The notes under the pieces: model-generated | The model's input: only the letters and a program-made list of their open reading frames with translations | Databases searched by the model: none | Told to the model about the DNA's origin: nothing | Made by a program: the position numbers and the translations under genes | In this document: one piece after another, positions 47,844 to 57,027 of the stretch | How positions within the stretch are numbered: position 1 is the stretch's first letter | How the letters are laid out: every line of letters begins with the position of its first letter | Origin: Streptomyces sp. GESEQ-4 | Lineage (GTDB): Bacteria > Actinomycetota > Actinomycetes > Streptomycetales > Streptomycetaceae | Direction of reading: 5' to 3' | DNA length: 64,000 bases | Assembly: GCF_017948455.1 (NCBI RefSeq) | Contig: NZ_JAFFSU010000024.1 | Location: 58,473 to 122,472, forward strand

Positions 47844-47944
47844 CCAGCCCGTCCGGCGTTTGAGGACGAGGCCGTTCAGGCCGAAGCGGGGGTCTGGGAG
47901 CGGCAGCCCCCAGGGATGGGACGGGTAGGGGCGGCGGGGGCGAA
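47844..47944. repeat. Dispersed repeat family 1, copy B
   Basis: It shares both ends with the element at 18807-19094 (CCAGCCCGTCCGGCGTTTG and GATGGGACGGGTAGGGGC plus G-rich tail) but has a single internal hairpin region instead of nine tandem units. It sits between the GNAT and YcaQ-like genes. Confidence 0.85.
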
Positions 47945-48036
47945 ACACCGCGAGGCCCGCACCCACGCCGGGCACCCACACAACGAACCCGCAGCTCACC
48001 CCCCACTGTCAGACCCACCCCCTATCGTGCGGAACC

Positions 48037-49239
48037 ATGACGACCCTCCCGCGCCCGAGCACGGAGCTCTCCGCAGACGACGCCCGCCGCCTCGCCCTCC
48101 GCGCCCAGGGCTTCATCGGCGCCCCCGACCGCCGCTCCGGCGTCCGCGGCCTCCTCCGCCACCTCGGCGCGGTCCAACTCGACACCATCTCGGTCCTGGC
48201 CCGCTCCCACGAACTCATCCCGTACGCCCGCCTGGGCGCGGTGAGCCGCAAAACCATCGAGAGCGCCTACTGGACGCCCGCATCCGAGGCCACCCCTCCG
48301 GCACAACCGCACGCCTTCGAATACTGGTCCCACGCTGCCTGCATACTCCCCATCGAGGAATGGCCCCACTTCGCCTTCCGCCGCCGCGCCTACCGCAACC
48401 GCCCGCACTGGAACCACGACCTCCCGGACGGCACCTACGACCAGGTGATCAAGCGGCTGCAAGCGGAAGGCCCCCTCACCGCCACGGAGTTGGGCGGCGC
48501 GAAGAGAACCAGCGAGTGGTGGGACTGGTCCGGCGCAAAGGTCGCCGTCGAGCGCGCCCTGATGCACGGCGAGGTGGTCTGCGTGTCACGCCGCGGCTGG
48601 AAGCGTGTCTACGACCTGGCAGAACGCGCGATCCCGGACACCCTCCTGCACGACGACCTCGACGACACCGAGTGCCTCCGCAGACTGGTCCGCCTCGCCG
48701 GCCAGTCCCTAGGCGTCGGCACTCGCGCGGACATCGCCGACTACCACCGCCTCAAGGGCGACCAGGTCGACGCGGTGATCGCCGAGTCGGGCCTGGTCCC
48801 GGTCACGGTCGAGGGCTGGGGCAAACCGGCCTGGGCCGACCCGGCGGCCCTGGAGACCCCTCCACGTGGCCGCCACCGCACCACGCTGCTGTCCCCGTTC
48901 GACTCGTTGATCTGGGAACGGGCGCGCACCGAGCGGATCTTCGGCTTCACCCACCGCCTGGAGGCCTACGTCCCCAAGCCAAAGCGTGTGTACGGCTATT
49001 TCGCGATGCCGGTCCTGGCAGGGGGCCGCCTCGTCGGCCGCGTCGACCCGGCCCGCGACGGCCGCACCCTGGTGGCCAAGCAGGTCACCCTGGACGGCCC
49101 CAAGGCAGTCCCGGCCGTCGCCCAGGCCCTGGCCGAAGCGGCAAGCTGGGTCGACTGCACGGACGTACGCGTGGAGCGTGTGGACGCCCCGGAACTGCGC
49201 GAGCCCCTCACGAGGGAACTCACCCGCATACTGGCGTGA
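48037..49239 (+). CDS. Winged-helix DNA glycosylase (YcaQ/AlkZ family)
   Basis: This 400-residue protein belongs to HTH_42 (AZL), which includes E. coli YcaQ and Streptomyces AlkZ, monofunctional glycosylases that remove alkylated bases and unhook crosslinks. It contains tandem winged helices and the catalytic QxD motif (AVQLDTISVLARSHE), matching the YcaQ QPhiD class rather than QPhiQ. The C-terminal beta-barrel region is near PRGRHRTTLLSPFDSLIWER. No toxin-biosynthetic genes surround it, so a housekeeping repair role is more likely than self-resistance. It converges with the response-regulator gene, stop to stop 3 bp apart. Confidence 0.88.
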   Translation: MTTLPRPSTELSADDARRLALRAQGFIGAPDRRSGVRGLLRHLGAVQLDTISVLARSHELIPYARLGAVSRKTIESAYWTPASEATPPAQPHAFEYWSHAACILPIEEWPHFAFRRRAYRNRPHWNHDLPDGTYDQVIKRLQAEGPLTATELGGAKRTSEWWDWSGAKVAVERALMHGEVVCVSRRGWKRVYDLAERAIPDTLLHDDLDDTECLRRLVRLAGQSLGVGTRADIADYHRLKGDQVDAVIAESGLVPVTVEGWGKPAWADPAALETPPRGRHRTTLLSPFDSLIWERARTERIFGFTHRLEAYVPKPKRVYGYFAMPVLAGGRLVGRVDPARDGRTLVAKQVTLDGPKAVPAVAQALAEAASWVDCTDVRVERVDAPELREPLTRELTRILA

Positions 49240-49242
49240 TCG

Positions 49243-49989
49243 TCAGCGGATCTCGAGGATCTTCTCCCGCATCGCATACACGACCGCCTCCATCCTGGAG
49301 TGCAGCTGCAGCTTCTCCAGGATGTTGCGCACATGGTTCTTCACGGTGTTCTCGGAGATGAACAACTCCTTGGCGATATCGCGGTTGTTCATCCCCGTGG
49401 CGACGAGCTTGAGCACTTCCAGCTCGCGGTCCGTAAGCCGCGGCGCAGGCACCAGCCGTCGCTCGTCGGTCCGCTGGATCATCGACTTGAACTCGGTCAG
49501 CAGCTTCGACGCCATGGAAGGGCTGATCTGCGACTGGCCGTCGGCCACCGCGCGAATGGCGGTGGCCACCTCGTCCGTCGAGATCTCCTTGAGGAGATAA
49601 CCGGTCGCGCCCGCCTTGATGGCCTCGTAGAGGTCGGCTTCCTCGTCGCTGATGGTCAGCATGATGATTTTGGCACTGGGGGCCACTTCCTTGATCGAGG
49701 TGCACGCCTCGATCCCGCCCCGCTTGGGCATCCGTACGTCCATCAGGACGATGTCCGGCAGCAGATCGGCTGCCTTGTCGACGGCCTCCGCGCCGTCGCC
49801 CGCCTCCCCGACGACCTGGATGTCCTCCTCGGCCGCGAGCACGATCTCCAGACCACGACGGAAGAGGGCGTGGTCGTCCACGACCAGGACGCGGATCGGC
49901 TCCTTACGTGGTGAGCCCGTGTCCGGGCCCATGCCGGCGACGCCGTCGTCGGCGTCTCCGTCATGCATCGGTCCGAAGCTGTCCGCCAT
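49243..49989 (-). CDS. NarL/FixJ-family response regulator
   Basis: This 248-residue regulator has a receiver domain with phospho-acceptor Asp84 (IVLMDVRMPKRGG) and a LuxR-type helix-turn-helix (LTDRELEVLKLVATGMNN, then ENTVKNHVRNILEKL). GGGGAGGAACG before ATG 49989 selects this start over upstream ones. Residues 1-30 are an acidic, probably disordered extension (MADSFGPMHDGDADD). There is no sensor kinase nearby, so it is an orphan. It corresponds to the regulator between secA and lpqB in S. coelicolor, as I recall. Regulated genes are unknown. Confidence 0.93.
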   Translation of the reverse strand: MADSFGPMHDGDADDGVAGMGPDTGSPRKEPIRVLVVDDHALFRRGLEIVLAAEEDIQVVGEAGDGAEAVDKAADLLPDIVLMDVRMPKRGGIEACTSIKEVAPSAKIIMLTISDEEADLYEAIKAGATGYLLKEISTDEVATAIRAVADGQSQISPSMASKLLTEFKSMIQRTDERRLVPAPRLTDRELEVLKLVATGMNNRDIAKELFISENTVKNHVRNILEKLQLHSRMEAVVYAMREKILEIR

Positions 49990-50194
49990 CGTTCCTCCCC
50001 CTGAAGGCTGTGGCTGGTCCTGTGCCATCGCCAACCCAAGGCAACGGCCCACCGGTTGGGCCGGTCCGGCCATGATTCCATGCCCGGACGACACTGAGGT
50101 GACAGAGCGGGGCGCGAAGTGGTCGCACACGGGTGCCCCTGGGGGCGCATACGCGCTCCAGGGGCACCGTCAGATGTGCCGCCGGCCGGATGGG

Positions 50195-50887
50195 TCAGCC
50201 ACCCAGCGTGCCGCCTGCCGCGGGGGACTGCGCCTGGGCCACCATCGGGTCGGTGTTGAGGTGGATGACGCCGTAGTCGTATGCGTGCCGCCGGTAGACG
50301 ACGCTCGGCTCCTTCGTCTCGGAGTCGACGAACAGATAGAAGTCGTGCCCGACCAGCTCCATCTCGTAGAGAGCCTGGTCGAGGGTCATCGGAGAGGCGA
50401 CGTGGGTCTTCTCGCGGACTACGAGGGGGCCTTCACCCTTCACTTCCAGCGAGCCGATCTTCTTGACGGGCACGCCGTCCGAGTCTTCGTCGTGGACGGT
50501 GTGGCCGTTCCCGTTGAGCGTCGCCGCGCCCGGAACGTGGTCGGGGACCTCGGCTGCCGTGAGCCGTCGCGCGCCCCGGCGTGTGTGGCGCTTGTCGTGC
50601 TGCTTGCGCAGCCGGGCATCCAGCTTCTCCGCCGCCAGGTCGAGTGCCGCATACGGATCGCTGGCCGCCGCCTCCGCCCGGATCACCGGACCGCGGGAGC
50701 GGAGCGTGATCTCCACTCGATCCGATCGGTCGGCCTGTCGCGGGTTCGGCTCCTTGGACACCTCGACGTCGAGGCTGATCACCTTGCCATCGAGCTTCTG
50801 GATCTTCTCCAGCTTCAGCTTCTCGGCCACGTGCTTGCGGAACCGCTCGGGCACCTCGGTCTTGCGGCCCTTGACGACGATGTCCAC
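50195..50887 (-). CDS. hpf: Long ribosome hibernation-promoting factor
   Basis: This 230-residue protein has an N-terminal HPF/YfiA-type domain (VDIVVKGRKTEVPERF...) that binds the decoding site, and a C-terminal S30AE domain (TLDQALYEMELVGHDFYLF) that dimerises ribosomes. The GTG at 50887 follows GGAG at 6-base spacing and gives the size I recall for Streptomyces. An upstream ATG (50944) would add 19 residues and has weaker support. It should act when growth slows or under stress. Confidence 0.93.
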   Translation of the reverse strand: MDIVVKGRKTEVPERFRKHVAEKLKLEKIQKLDGKVISLDVEVSKEPNPRQADRSDRVEITLRSRGPVIRAEAAASDPYAALDLAAEKLDARLRKQHDKRHTRRGARRLTAAEVPDHVPGAATLNGNGHTVHDEDSDGVPVKKIGSLEVKGEGPLVVREKTHVASPMTLDQALYEMELVGHDFYLFVDSETKEPSVVYRRHAYDYGVIHLNTDPMVAQAQSPAAGGTLGG

Positions 50888-51199
50888 GCAGAACTCCGTT
50901 CCCGGATCGCTCCGCTTCAGTGGCGGAGCATCTCCCTTTTGCATCAGGCTCCGGTGAGGCCGGAACCTCGGACTCGGTGACGTTCACCTCCTCCTCCCCC
51001 GCGGGCAAGATCTCCACCCCGCCGGCCCGGTGATTGCGCAAAACCCGCGGCACGGCATTCGATATGCGAGGTATGGCCTGGGCCTTTCCCTCACAACCGA
51101 ACATATCTCGCCTGGACGGATGTCGTCACCCTCTACCGCGGCGTACCTCCACTCAGGTGAATTGCTCCTCTCATAACCTGCAACGATGCGCGTTCACAG
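50888..51199. promoter_or_regulatory. 5' region of hpf
   Basis: This 312-bp gap holds the hpf promoter. Partial inverted sequences around TATGCGAGGTATG (51062) and CATATCTCGCC (51102) might form a loop. No clear sigma-factor consensus was seen. Confidence 0.4.
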
Positions 51200-52111
51200 T
51201 CAGTTCCGGTTTATTTCGAAAGAATCCGGCGAGGCCGCGACCACAGCTGCGCAGACCTTGTCACCGGCCCGGCGCGGGCCCGCCATTCCTGGCACTCCGT
51301 GCCTTCGGTCCACTGCCTCGTCCATTGATCCAGTCCTTCGTTCCTCTGTCCTTTCCCGAGGCGCCGCGGCATACACCGCCGTAGCCCTTCTTGCGTACGT
51401 TTCCGGCCCCTCTGCCCCGCGGTACCCAGCCGTCCCGTCCGTACGTCCGCATGCGGCCACTGCCGCGGTCGCCGCCCGCACGGCTCGCGCCGCCTCCGTC
51501 AGGGAGGCGCCCGTCGTCATCAGGTCGTCGACGAGCACGACCGGGCCCGCGGTGAGCAAACCTGCCCCTGCGGACGCCACCGCCAGCGCGCCCGCGAGAT
51601 TGTCCAGCCGCTGCCGGGAGTTGAGCCCCGCCTGGTCGGCCACGGCCCTTCGCTGCCGCAGCACGGCGACCACCCGCGCCGGCACCCCGCCCCGCCGCAA
51701 CTCCCCCGCGGCGGCGAGCGCGATGCGCCGAGCCGGATCATGCCCCCGAGCCCGCACCGCCCCACGCGCGGAGGGCACGGGAACGAGCAGCACAGGCCGG
51801 CCGTCCGGTGCCTGTTCGCTGGTCAGCCCCGCCCTCACAGCCCCTGCCAAGGCCGTGCCCAACGGTGCCGCGAGCGCCAGCGCGCCCCGTTCCTTGTGAG
51901 CGAGCAGCACCGCACGCACCTCGTCCGCGTACCGGGCGGCCGCGTGCACGGTCGGCAGCCCGGGCGGCTCCGGCACCGGCCGCACCCGGCGCGGTACGGC
52001 CCCGCTCAGCGCCGTACGGCACTCCGGGCAGAGCACCGTACGAGGCCGACCGCAGCCTCCGCACTCGGCCGGCAGCACCAGGTCGGTGAGGTCCTGCCAC
52101 CACCCCCGCAT
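51200..52111 (-). CDS. ComF-family phosphoribosyltransferase-like protein
   Basis: This 303-residue protein begins with a double zinc-finger-like CGGC...CPEC (CGGCGRPRTVLCPEC) and continues with a type I phosphoribosyltransferase fold bearing the PRPP motif VVLVDDLMTTGASLTEA. The family includes competence protein ComF, whose role in this genus is unknown. The C-terminal 55 residues end SPDSFEINRN. ATG 52111 is preferred over GTG 52120. Two TTATCCACA boxes lie just upstream (52152-52174). Confidence 0.85.
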   Translation of the reverse strand: MRGWWQDLTDLVLPAECGGCGRPRTVLCPECRTALSGAVPRRVRPVPEPPGLPTVHAAARYADEVRAVLLAHKERGALALAAPLGTALAGAVRAGLTSEQAPDGRPVLLVPVPSARGAVRARGHDPARRIALAAAGELRRGGVPARVVAVLRQRRAVADQAGLNSRQRLDNLAGALAVASAGAGLLTAGPVVLVDDLMTTGASLTEAARAVRAATAAVAACGRTDGTAGYRGAEGPETYARRATAVYAAAPRERTEERRTGSMDEAVDRRHGVPGMAGPRRAGDKVCAAVVAASPDSFEINRN

Positions 52112-52151
52112 GCCCACCACTGTGCCAACACCCGCGCCACGCGGCCACCCC

Positions 52152-52174
52152 TGTGGATAACGCGCTGTGGATAA
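52152..52174. promoter_or_regulatory. Two TTATCCACA (DnaA-box-like) sites
   Basis: The sequence TGTGGATAA occurs twice (52152-52160 and 52166-52174), 14 bp apart, both with complement TTATCCACA, the strong E. coli-type DnaA box. They are in the comF 5' region. DnaA binding is only a possibility. Confidence 0.6.
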
Positions 52175-52282
52175 CTGCGGACGCCGACTGGACGGCCGTA
52201 TCGCGGAACCGTGCGCAGCACCGGAGCACGCGGCCGCCGCGTCGGAGAGCGCGCGGAGGGAGAACCGCAGCGCCCCGAAGCC

Positions 52283-54115
52283 TCACCCGGGATAAACCGG
52301 CGCCGAGCCCTCCGCGATCACCTTCTGCCACTGGGCCCCGGTCGGCAGGCGCACGATCCCGTCCTCCGAGTACGCCACGAGCGGCAGCCGCTCGTCCTCG
52401 GCCGCGGCGATCTCCTTCACGCCGGTCAGAGCGGCGGGCGCCGGCCCTTCAGGTGTGGAGCCGTCGACGGCGGCATACCGCATCTGCTGCACGCCGCCCT
52501 CCTCGCGCCCGACGACCACCAGTCGGCTGTCGCCGGCCCACGACATGGCGCTGACCTCTTCCAACTCCGGTGCCGCGGAATGCAGTCCGGAGACCGAGAC
52601 GGCCTGGCTCTCGCCCACCTTCCCGCTCCGCTCGATCCGCCCGATGAGCAGGGACTGCTTACCGCCCTTGTCGACGACGAGCGCGATCCGTACCCCGTCG
52701 GAGGCCACCCGGACGGATGCGATACGGCCGCCCAGCTCCGGCGTGTCCACGACGATCGGCTCGCCCGCGCCGTCCTCCAGCATCAGCAGCCTGGAGTTGT
52801 CGGGATCCTGGTCGGCCACCCACAGATCGCCCTGGCTGTCCCAGCTGGGCGTCGTCAAGCGGTCCTCCACCGAGCCGCCCGCGCTGCGCAGCACGGCCTC
52901 CCCGAGGGAACCGCTCGCCACCATCGATCCGACGTACAGGGACTTGCCGTCCGCGGATACGGCAGCCGCCCTGCTCTCGTCGCGCGAGACCGCCACCGAC
53001 CGCAACTCGACGTCACCCTCGCCCAGCGCGCCCGGCACCGCTTCGGATTGCTTGTCGCTGCTGTCGGCCGCCATCCGCACGAGCCGCTTCTTGCCGTCGA
53101 CGAAGTACAGGTACTCGGTACGCCTCGCCTCACCGCGCGCGGCGACCCCGTCGGCGCTGTCCTTGGTGAGCGTGCACAGCTGGGTGTCGCCCGACTTCAG
53201 CTCGACCTCGTCGACGACGGGAGTGAGGTTCTGCAGGGTGAAGAGGATCTGGGCCGCCATCTCGTTGCACTTGCTCGTCCCGACCCGTGCGGCCTTCTCG
53301 TTCAACGGCACGGTCAGCTTGTTCTGGTCGTCGGGCGTCAACGAGGTGACGCCCTTCTTCAGCGCCGTACCGGTCGGGAAGCTGGACCTGACGACCGACT
53401 TGAGCCAGGCGGTGGGCCCGTTGAGCAGGGAGCGCACCATCTGCGTCATCGGGTCGACATGCCGTCGTACGTACACCGGATCGGCGACCGCCGCACGCTG
53501 CTGCACGACCGTCCCGGCCGCGGTGTTCGAGGCGAGGAAGTACTTGTCCACGGACATGTAGTTGCGCTGGAAGTCCGACCTGCCCATGACGACGCCCGGC
53601 GGCAGGCCGTCGATGCGCCACTGCTTGGTCTTCTCCTCCCGCACGAGGTACACCGTCTGGCTGTAGTTCCCGCGCGCGGGCTCATACGCCTGCTGCCTGT
53701 CCACCGCGGCGACCTTGGTACCGGCGAGCGTGAAGGAGAAGTAGTCACTGTCCTCGCGGGGCCCCGGGTCGGGCGTGGTGTCGGGCGCGCTCGCGAGCAC
53801 CGTCGTGGACATCTCCGGCTGCCACGTCTTGGCGGCCCTTGCGGTCAGGTACTTGCGCGCCGTCTCATAGCGCGGATCGTCGCTGGTCAGCGCCTCCAGG
53901 AAGCCGTCCACGATCTGCTGGGGCTGAGCACCCTCGGAGGGCGGCATCGCGAAGACCCGCACCTGTGAGTCCTGGCGGGGTGTGGATTCGACGCCGCGCA
54001 GATCCCCGCTGTCGGGCATCGAGGCGCATCCGGCCAGCAGTACGCCGCCGCAGACGGCGTACGCCACCGCGCGCACCGGTCGACGTCGCGCGCCCCCCTC
54101 GCGGTCAGCGCCCAC
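52283..54115 (-). CDS. lpqB: Lipoprotein LpqB
   Basis: This 610-residue lipoprotein starts at GTG (VGADREGGARRRPVR) behind GGGAGG. The lipobox is LLAGC (residues 30-34 region). A GerMN-like N-terminal domain and a C-terminal beta-propeller follow. In actinobacteria LpqB interacts with MtrB and modulates MtrA signalling, cell-wall homeostasis and, in Streptomyces, development. Its start overlaps the mtrB stop by 11 bp, so the three genes form a coupled operon mtrA-mtrB-lpqB. Confidence 0.95.
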   Translation of the reverse strand: MGADREGGARRRPVRAVAYAVCGGVLLAGCASMPDSGDLRGVESTPRQDSQVRVFAMPPSEGAQPQQIVDGFLEALTSDDPRYETARKYLTARAAKTWQPEMSTTVLASAPDTTPDPGPREDSDYFSFTLAGTKVAAVDRQQAYEPARGNYSQTVYLVREEKTKQWRIDGLPPGVVMGRSDFQRNYMSVDKYFLASNTAAGTVVQQRAAVADPVYVRRHVDPMTQMVRSLLNGPTAWLKSVVRSSFPTGTALKKGVTSLTPDDQNKLTVPLNEKAARVGTSKCNEMAAQILFTLQNLTPVVDEVELKSGDTQLCTLTKDSADGVAARGEARRTEYLYFVDGKKRLVRMAADSSDKQSEAVPGALGEGDVELRSVAVSRDESRAAAVSADGKSLYVGSMVASGSLGEAVLRSAGGSVEDRLTTPSWDSQGDLWVADQDPDNSRLLMLEDGAGEPIVVDTPELGGRIASVRVASDGVRIALVVDKGGKQSLLIGRIERSGKVGESQAVSVSGLHSAAPELEEVSAMSWAGDSRLVVVGREEGGVQQMRYAAVDGSTPEGPAPAALTGVKEIAAAEDERLPLVAYSEDGIVRLPTGAQWQKVIAEGSAPVYPG

Positions 54116-56171
54116 GAAATGCCTCCCCTTGCTGTTCCACGTCCTGCGACGCGGCGTCCGCACGGTCCGAGGACACGCCACGCGGCCCGTCCGCAGCCGG
54201 CGTGTCGTCCTGTCGTCGGGTGCCTGAAGTCGGCCGGGGCACCACGCGCGCGCCGTTGCCGGGCAGCGCCGTCGGGTCCGCCGTCGGCGCCACGGAGGCC
54301 ATCCGCGGTGTGATCGACATTGACGCCCCCTGCTCGCCCGCCGGCTGCGCCGGCACGGTCGCGCTCTTCTCGGCACCGCCGTGCGGCAGTCCGGCGTCGT
54401 CAAGTCCGCGATTGCGTCGCGAGTCCTTCGGCTCCAGCGGTATCGGGGAGCCCCGAAGCGGCTCGTCCGCGGTCCTCGGCAGCGTCAGCCGGAACTGCGA
54501 GCCGCCGCCCGGCTCACCCCATGCCTGCAACCAGCCCCCGTGCAGCCGCGCGTCCTCCAGAGCGATCGACAGCCCCAACCCCGTACCACCGGTGGTACGC
54601 GCGCGTGCCGGGTCGGCCCGCCAGAACCGGCTGAACACACGAGTCGCCTCGCCGGGCTTGAGCCCGACTCCGTAGTCACGCACCGCGACAGCGACCGCCC
54701 CGCCCGCCGCGGCGAGCTTGACGACGACGTCCTTGCCCTCGCCGTGCTCCACGGCGTTGACGATGAGGTTGCGCAGGACACGCTCCACCCGCCTCGCGTC
54801 CGCCTCCGCGACGACGGGCTGCTGGTCGCCGACGACCCGTATGTGCGTGCCCTTGCGCTCGGCGAGCGGCTCGGCACCGCTGACGACCCGCCGTACGACC
54901 TCCCTGAGGTCTATCGGCTCGGCCTCCAGCGCCGCCGCGCCCGCGTCGAAGCGGCTGATCTCCAGCAGATCCGCGAGCAGCGACTCGAACCGGTCCAACT
55001 GGTCGGCCAGCAGCTCCGCCGACCGCGCGGTCACGGGATCGAAGTCCTCCCGCGCCTCGTGGATCACGTCGGCGGCCATCCGTACGGTCGTCAGCGGCGT
55101 CCGCAGCTCGTGCGAGACATCGGACACGAACCGCCGCTGCATCCGCGACAGGTCCTCCAGCTGCTGGATCTTCAGCTGCAGATTCTGCGCCATCTTGTTG
55201 AAGGCCTCGCCGAGCCGCGCGATGTCGTCCTCGCCGGTGACCTTCATACGTTCCTGCAGGCGCCCCGCGGACAGCCGCTCGGCGATGCCCGCGGCCATCC
55301 GAACGGGGGTGACGACCTGGCGCACCACAAGCCAGGCAATGGCCCCGAGGAGAACGACCACGAACAGCCCGGCCGTCGCCAGCGTCCCCTTGACCAAGCT
55401 CAGCGACTTCTCCTCCTGCGTCAGCGGGAAGAGGTAGTACAGCTGGTATGGGTCACGGTTCGGGTCGTCGACCTGCTTGCCGATGACCAGGGCCGGCTGG
55501 GACTCCTTGTCGGTGTTGTAGATGATGCGGGTGTAGCTCTGGACCGCCGCGGGGCTGGTGTCGACACGTTCACGCAGTTCCTCGGGCACGCTGGCGAACG
55601 GGTCGACGTAACCCGAGGCGCGCGGACCGCGCCCACCGCCGGTCTCGTCGCCCGCGGGGAGCGTGACGACGTCGAAGGCGCCCTGGCCGCCGCTGGACAG
55701 CGAGGAGACCAGATCGCTCATCCATTCGATGACGTTCTGCGCGGGACGGCCGTCCGCCGTGGTGGCGTCGTCCACGGTGCCGCTGGCCGTCTCCTCGGCG
55801 TTCTGCTTGGCAACCGCGAACCCACCGGTGGCCTGGCTCTGCGAGGCCTTCACCTTGGCGTCCAGCAGGCCGTTGCGCACCTGCCCGATGACGACGAAGC
55901 CGAGCAGCAGGACCACGCCCAACGACATCAGCAGCGTCGTGACGACGACCTTGAGCTGGATGTTGCGCCGCCACAGCCGCATGACGGGCAGCAGCGGCCG
56001 TCGTACCCAGCGCATGAACAGGCGCAGCACCGGGCTGCCCTGGACTCCACCCTGCAGCAGCCCGCCCTCGAGGAAACGCCCCCAGCGGGAGCCCGCAGCC
56101 TTCCGGCCGACAGGCCGCCCCGCGCGGCCCCCGGGCTTGCCGGGCGCCGAAGCGGCACTGTCCCCGGACAT
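54105..56171 (-). CDS. mtrB: Sensor histidine kinase MtrB
   Basis: This 688-residue kinase has two membrane helices (VVVTTLLMSLGVVLLLGFVV and LFVVVLLGAIAWLVV) flanking an outer sensor domain, a HAMP linker, the phosphorylated His354 (DVSHELRTPL), N-box LIVNAVEHGEG and G-boxes RDYGVGL and GTGLGLSIA. The C-terminal tail after about 560 is Pro/Ala-rich. ATG 56171 (MSGDSAASAPG) lies one base past the mtrA stop, so the pair is coupled. Confidence 0.96.
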   Translation of the reverse strand: MSGDSAASAPGKPGGRAGRPVGRKAAGSRWGRFLEGGLLQGGVQGSPVLRLFMRWVRRPLLPVMRLWRRNIQLKVVVTTLLMSLGVVLLLGFVVIGQVRNGLLDAKVKASQSQATGGFAVAKQNAEETASGTVDDATTADGRPAQNVIEWMSDLVSSLSSGGQGAFDVVTLPAGDETGGGRGPRASGYVDPFASVPEELRERVDTSPAAVQSYTRIIYNTDKESQPALVIGKQVDDPNRDPYQLYYLFPLTQEEKSLSLVKGTLATAGLFVVVLLGAIAWLVVRQVVTPVRMAAGIAERLSAGRLQERMKVTGEDDIARLGEAFNKMAQNLQLKIQQLEDLSRMQRRFVSDVSHELRTPLTTVRMAADVIHEAREDFDPVTARSAELLADQLDRFESLLADLLEISRFDAGAAALEAEPIDLREVVRRVVSGAEPLAERKGTHIRVVGDQQPVVAEADARRVERVLRNLIVNAVEHGEGKDVVVKLAAAGGAVAVAVRDYGVGLKPGEATRVFSRFWRADPARARTTGGTGLGLSIALEDARLHGGWLQAWGEPGGGSQFRLTLPRTADEPLRGSPIPLEPKDSRRNRGLDDAGLPHGGAEKSATVPAQPAGEQGASMSITPRMASVAPTADPTALPGNGARVVPRPTSGTRRQDDTPAADGPRGVSSDRADAASQDVEQQGEAFRGR

Positions 56172-56172
56172 G

Positions 56173-56862
56173 TCAGTTCGGCCCGGCCTTGTAACCGACA
56201 CCACGGACAGTCACCACGATCTCCGGCCGCTCCGGGTCCTTCTCGACCTTGGACCGCAGCCGCTGCACATGCACGTTGACAAGGCGCGTGTCGGCCGCGT
56301 GCCGGTAGCCCCACACCTGCTCGAGCAGAACCTCACGAGTGAACACCTGCCACGGCTTACGGGCCAGCGCCACCAGCAGATCGAACTCCAGCGGCGTCAG
56401 CGCGATCGACTGCCCGTCCCGCTTCACGGAGTGACCGGCCACATCGATGACCAGGTCACCGATGGCAAGCTGCTCGGGCGCCGGCTCTTCCGACCTCCGC
56501 AGCCGCGCCCGGATCCGCGCGACCAGCTCCTTCGGCTTGAACGGCTTCACGATGTAGTCGTCCGCGCCCGACTCCAGGCCCACGACGACATCGACCGTGT
56601 CGCTCTTCGCCGTCAGCATCACGATCGGCACACCCGACTCCGCCCTGATCAGGCGGCACACCTCGATGCCGTCCCGACCGGGCAGCATCAGGTCGAGCAG
56701 CACCAGGTCGGGCTTGGTCTCACGGAAAGCAGCCAGCGCCTTGTCGCCGTCGGCCACAAAAGACGGCTCAAAACCTTCACCACGCAGCACAATGCCGAGC
56801 ATCTCGGCAAGTGCGGTGTCGTCGTCGACGACAAGGACTCGTCCCTTCATAAACGACATCAT
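56173..56862 (-). CDS. mtrA: Response regulator MtrA
   Basis: This 229-residue OmpR-type regulator has receiver Asp57 (LVLLDLMLPGRDG) and a winged-helix DNA-binding domain (LTPLEFDLLVALARKPWQVF, then GYRHAADTRLVNVHVQRLRSK). With MtrB and LpqB it controls cell division, osmotic response and development in actinobacteria. The ATG pair MMSFMKGRV at 56862 is the start I recall for Streptomyces. ATG 56850 is an alternative. The gap to mtnA is 165 bp. Confidence 0.96.
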   Translation of the reverse strand: MMSFMKGRVLVVDDDTALAEMLGIVLRGEGFEPSFVADGDKALAAFRETKPDLVLLDLMLPGRDGIEVCRLIRAESGVPIVMLTAKSDTVDVVVGLESGADDYIVKPFKPKELVARIRARLRRSEEPAPEQLAIGDLVIDVAGHSVKRDGQSIALTPLEFDLLVALARKPWQVFTREVLLEQVWGYRHAADTRLVNVHVQRLRSKVEKDPERPEIVVTVRGVGYKAGPN

Positions 56863-57027
56863 CCCATTCTCGTAACATTGGCGAAGGTACTGGTGAGGCA
56901 CGTCACTGGCCCGTGACGATAGTCGTATCCAACCGTCACTGTCTGCCCTGGGCCAGCGGCCCCCTTCAAGACCCGAACGTGAACGGGATCCAGACCGCTC
57001 TTCCTCACAGGATCGCAGAACATCCCG

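Noticed and set aside
52152..52174. Possible replication origin
   Set aside because: Only two boxes are present and no dnaA/dnaN genes are nearby, so oriC is excluded.
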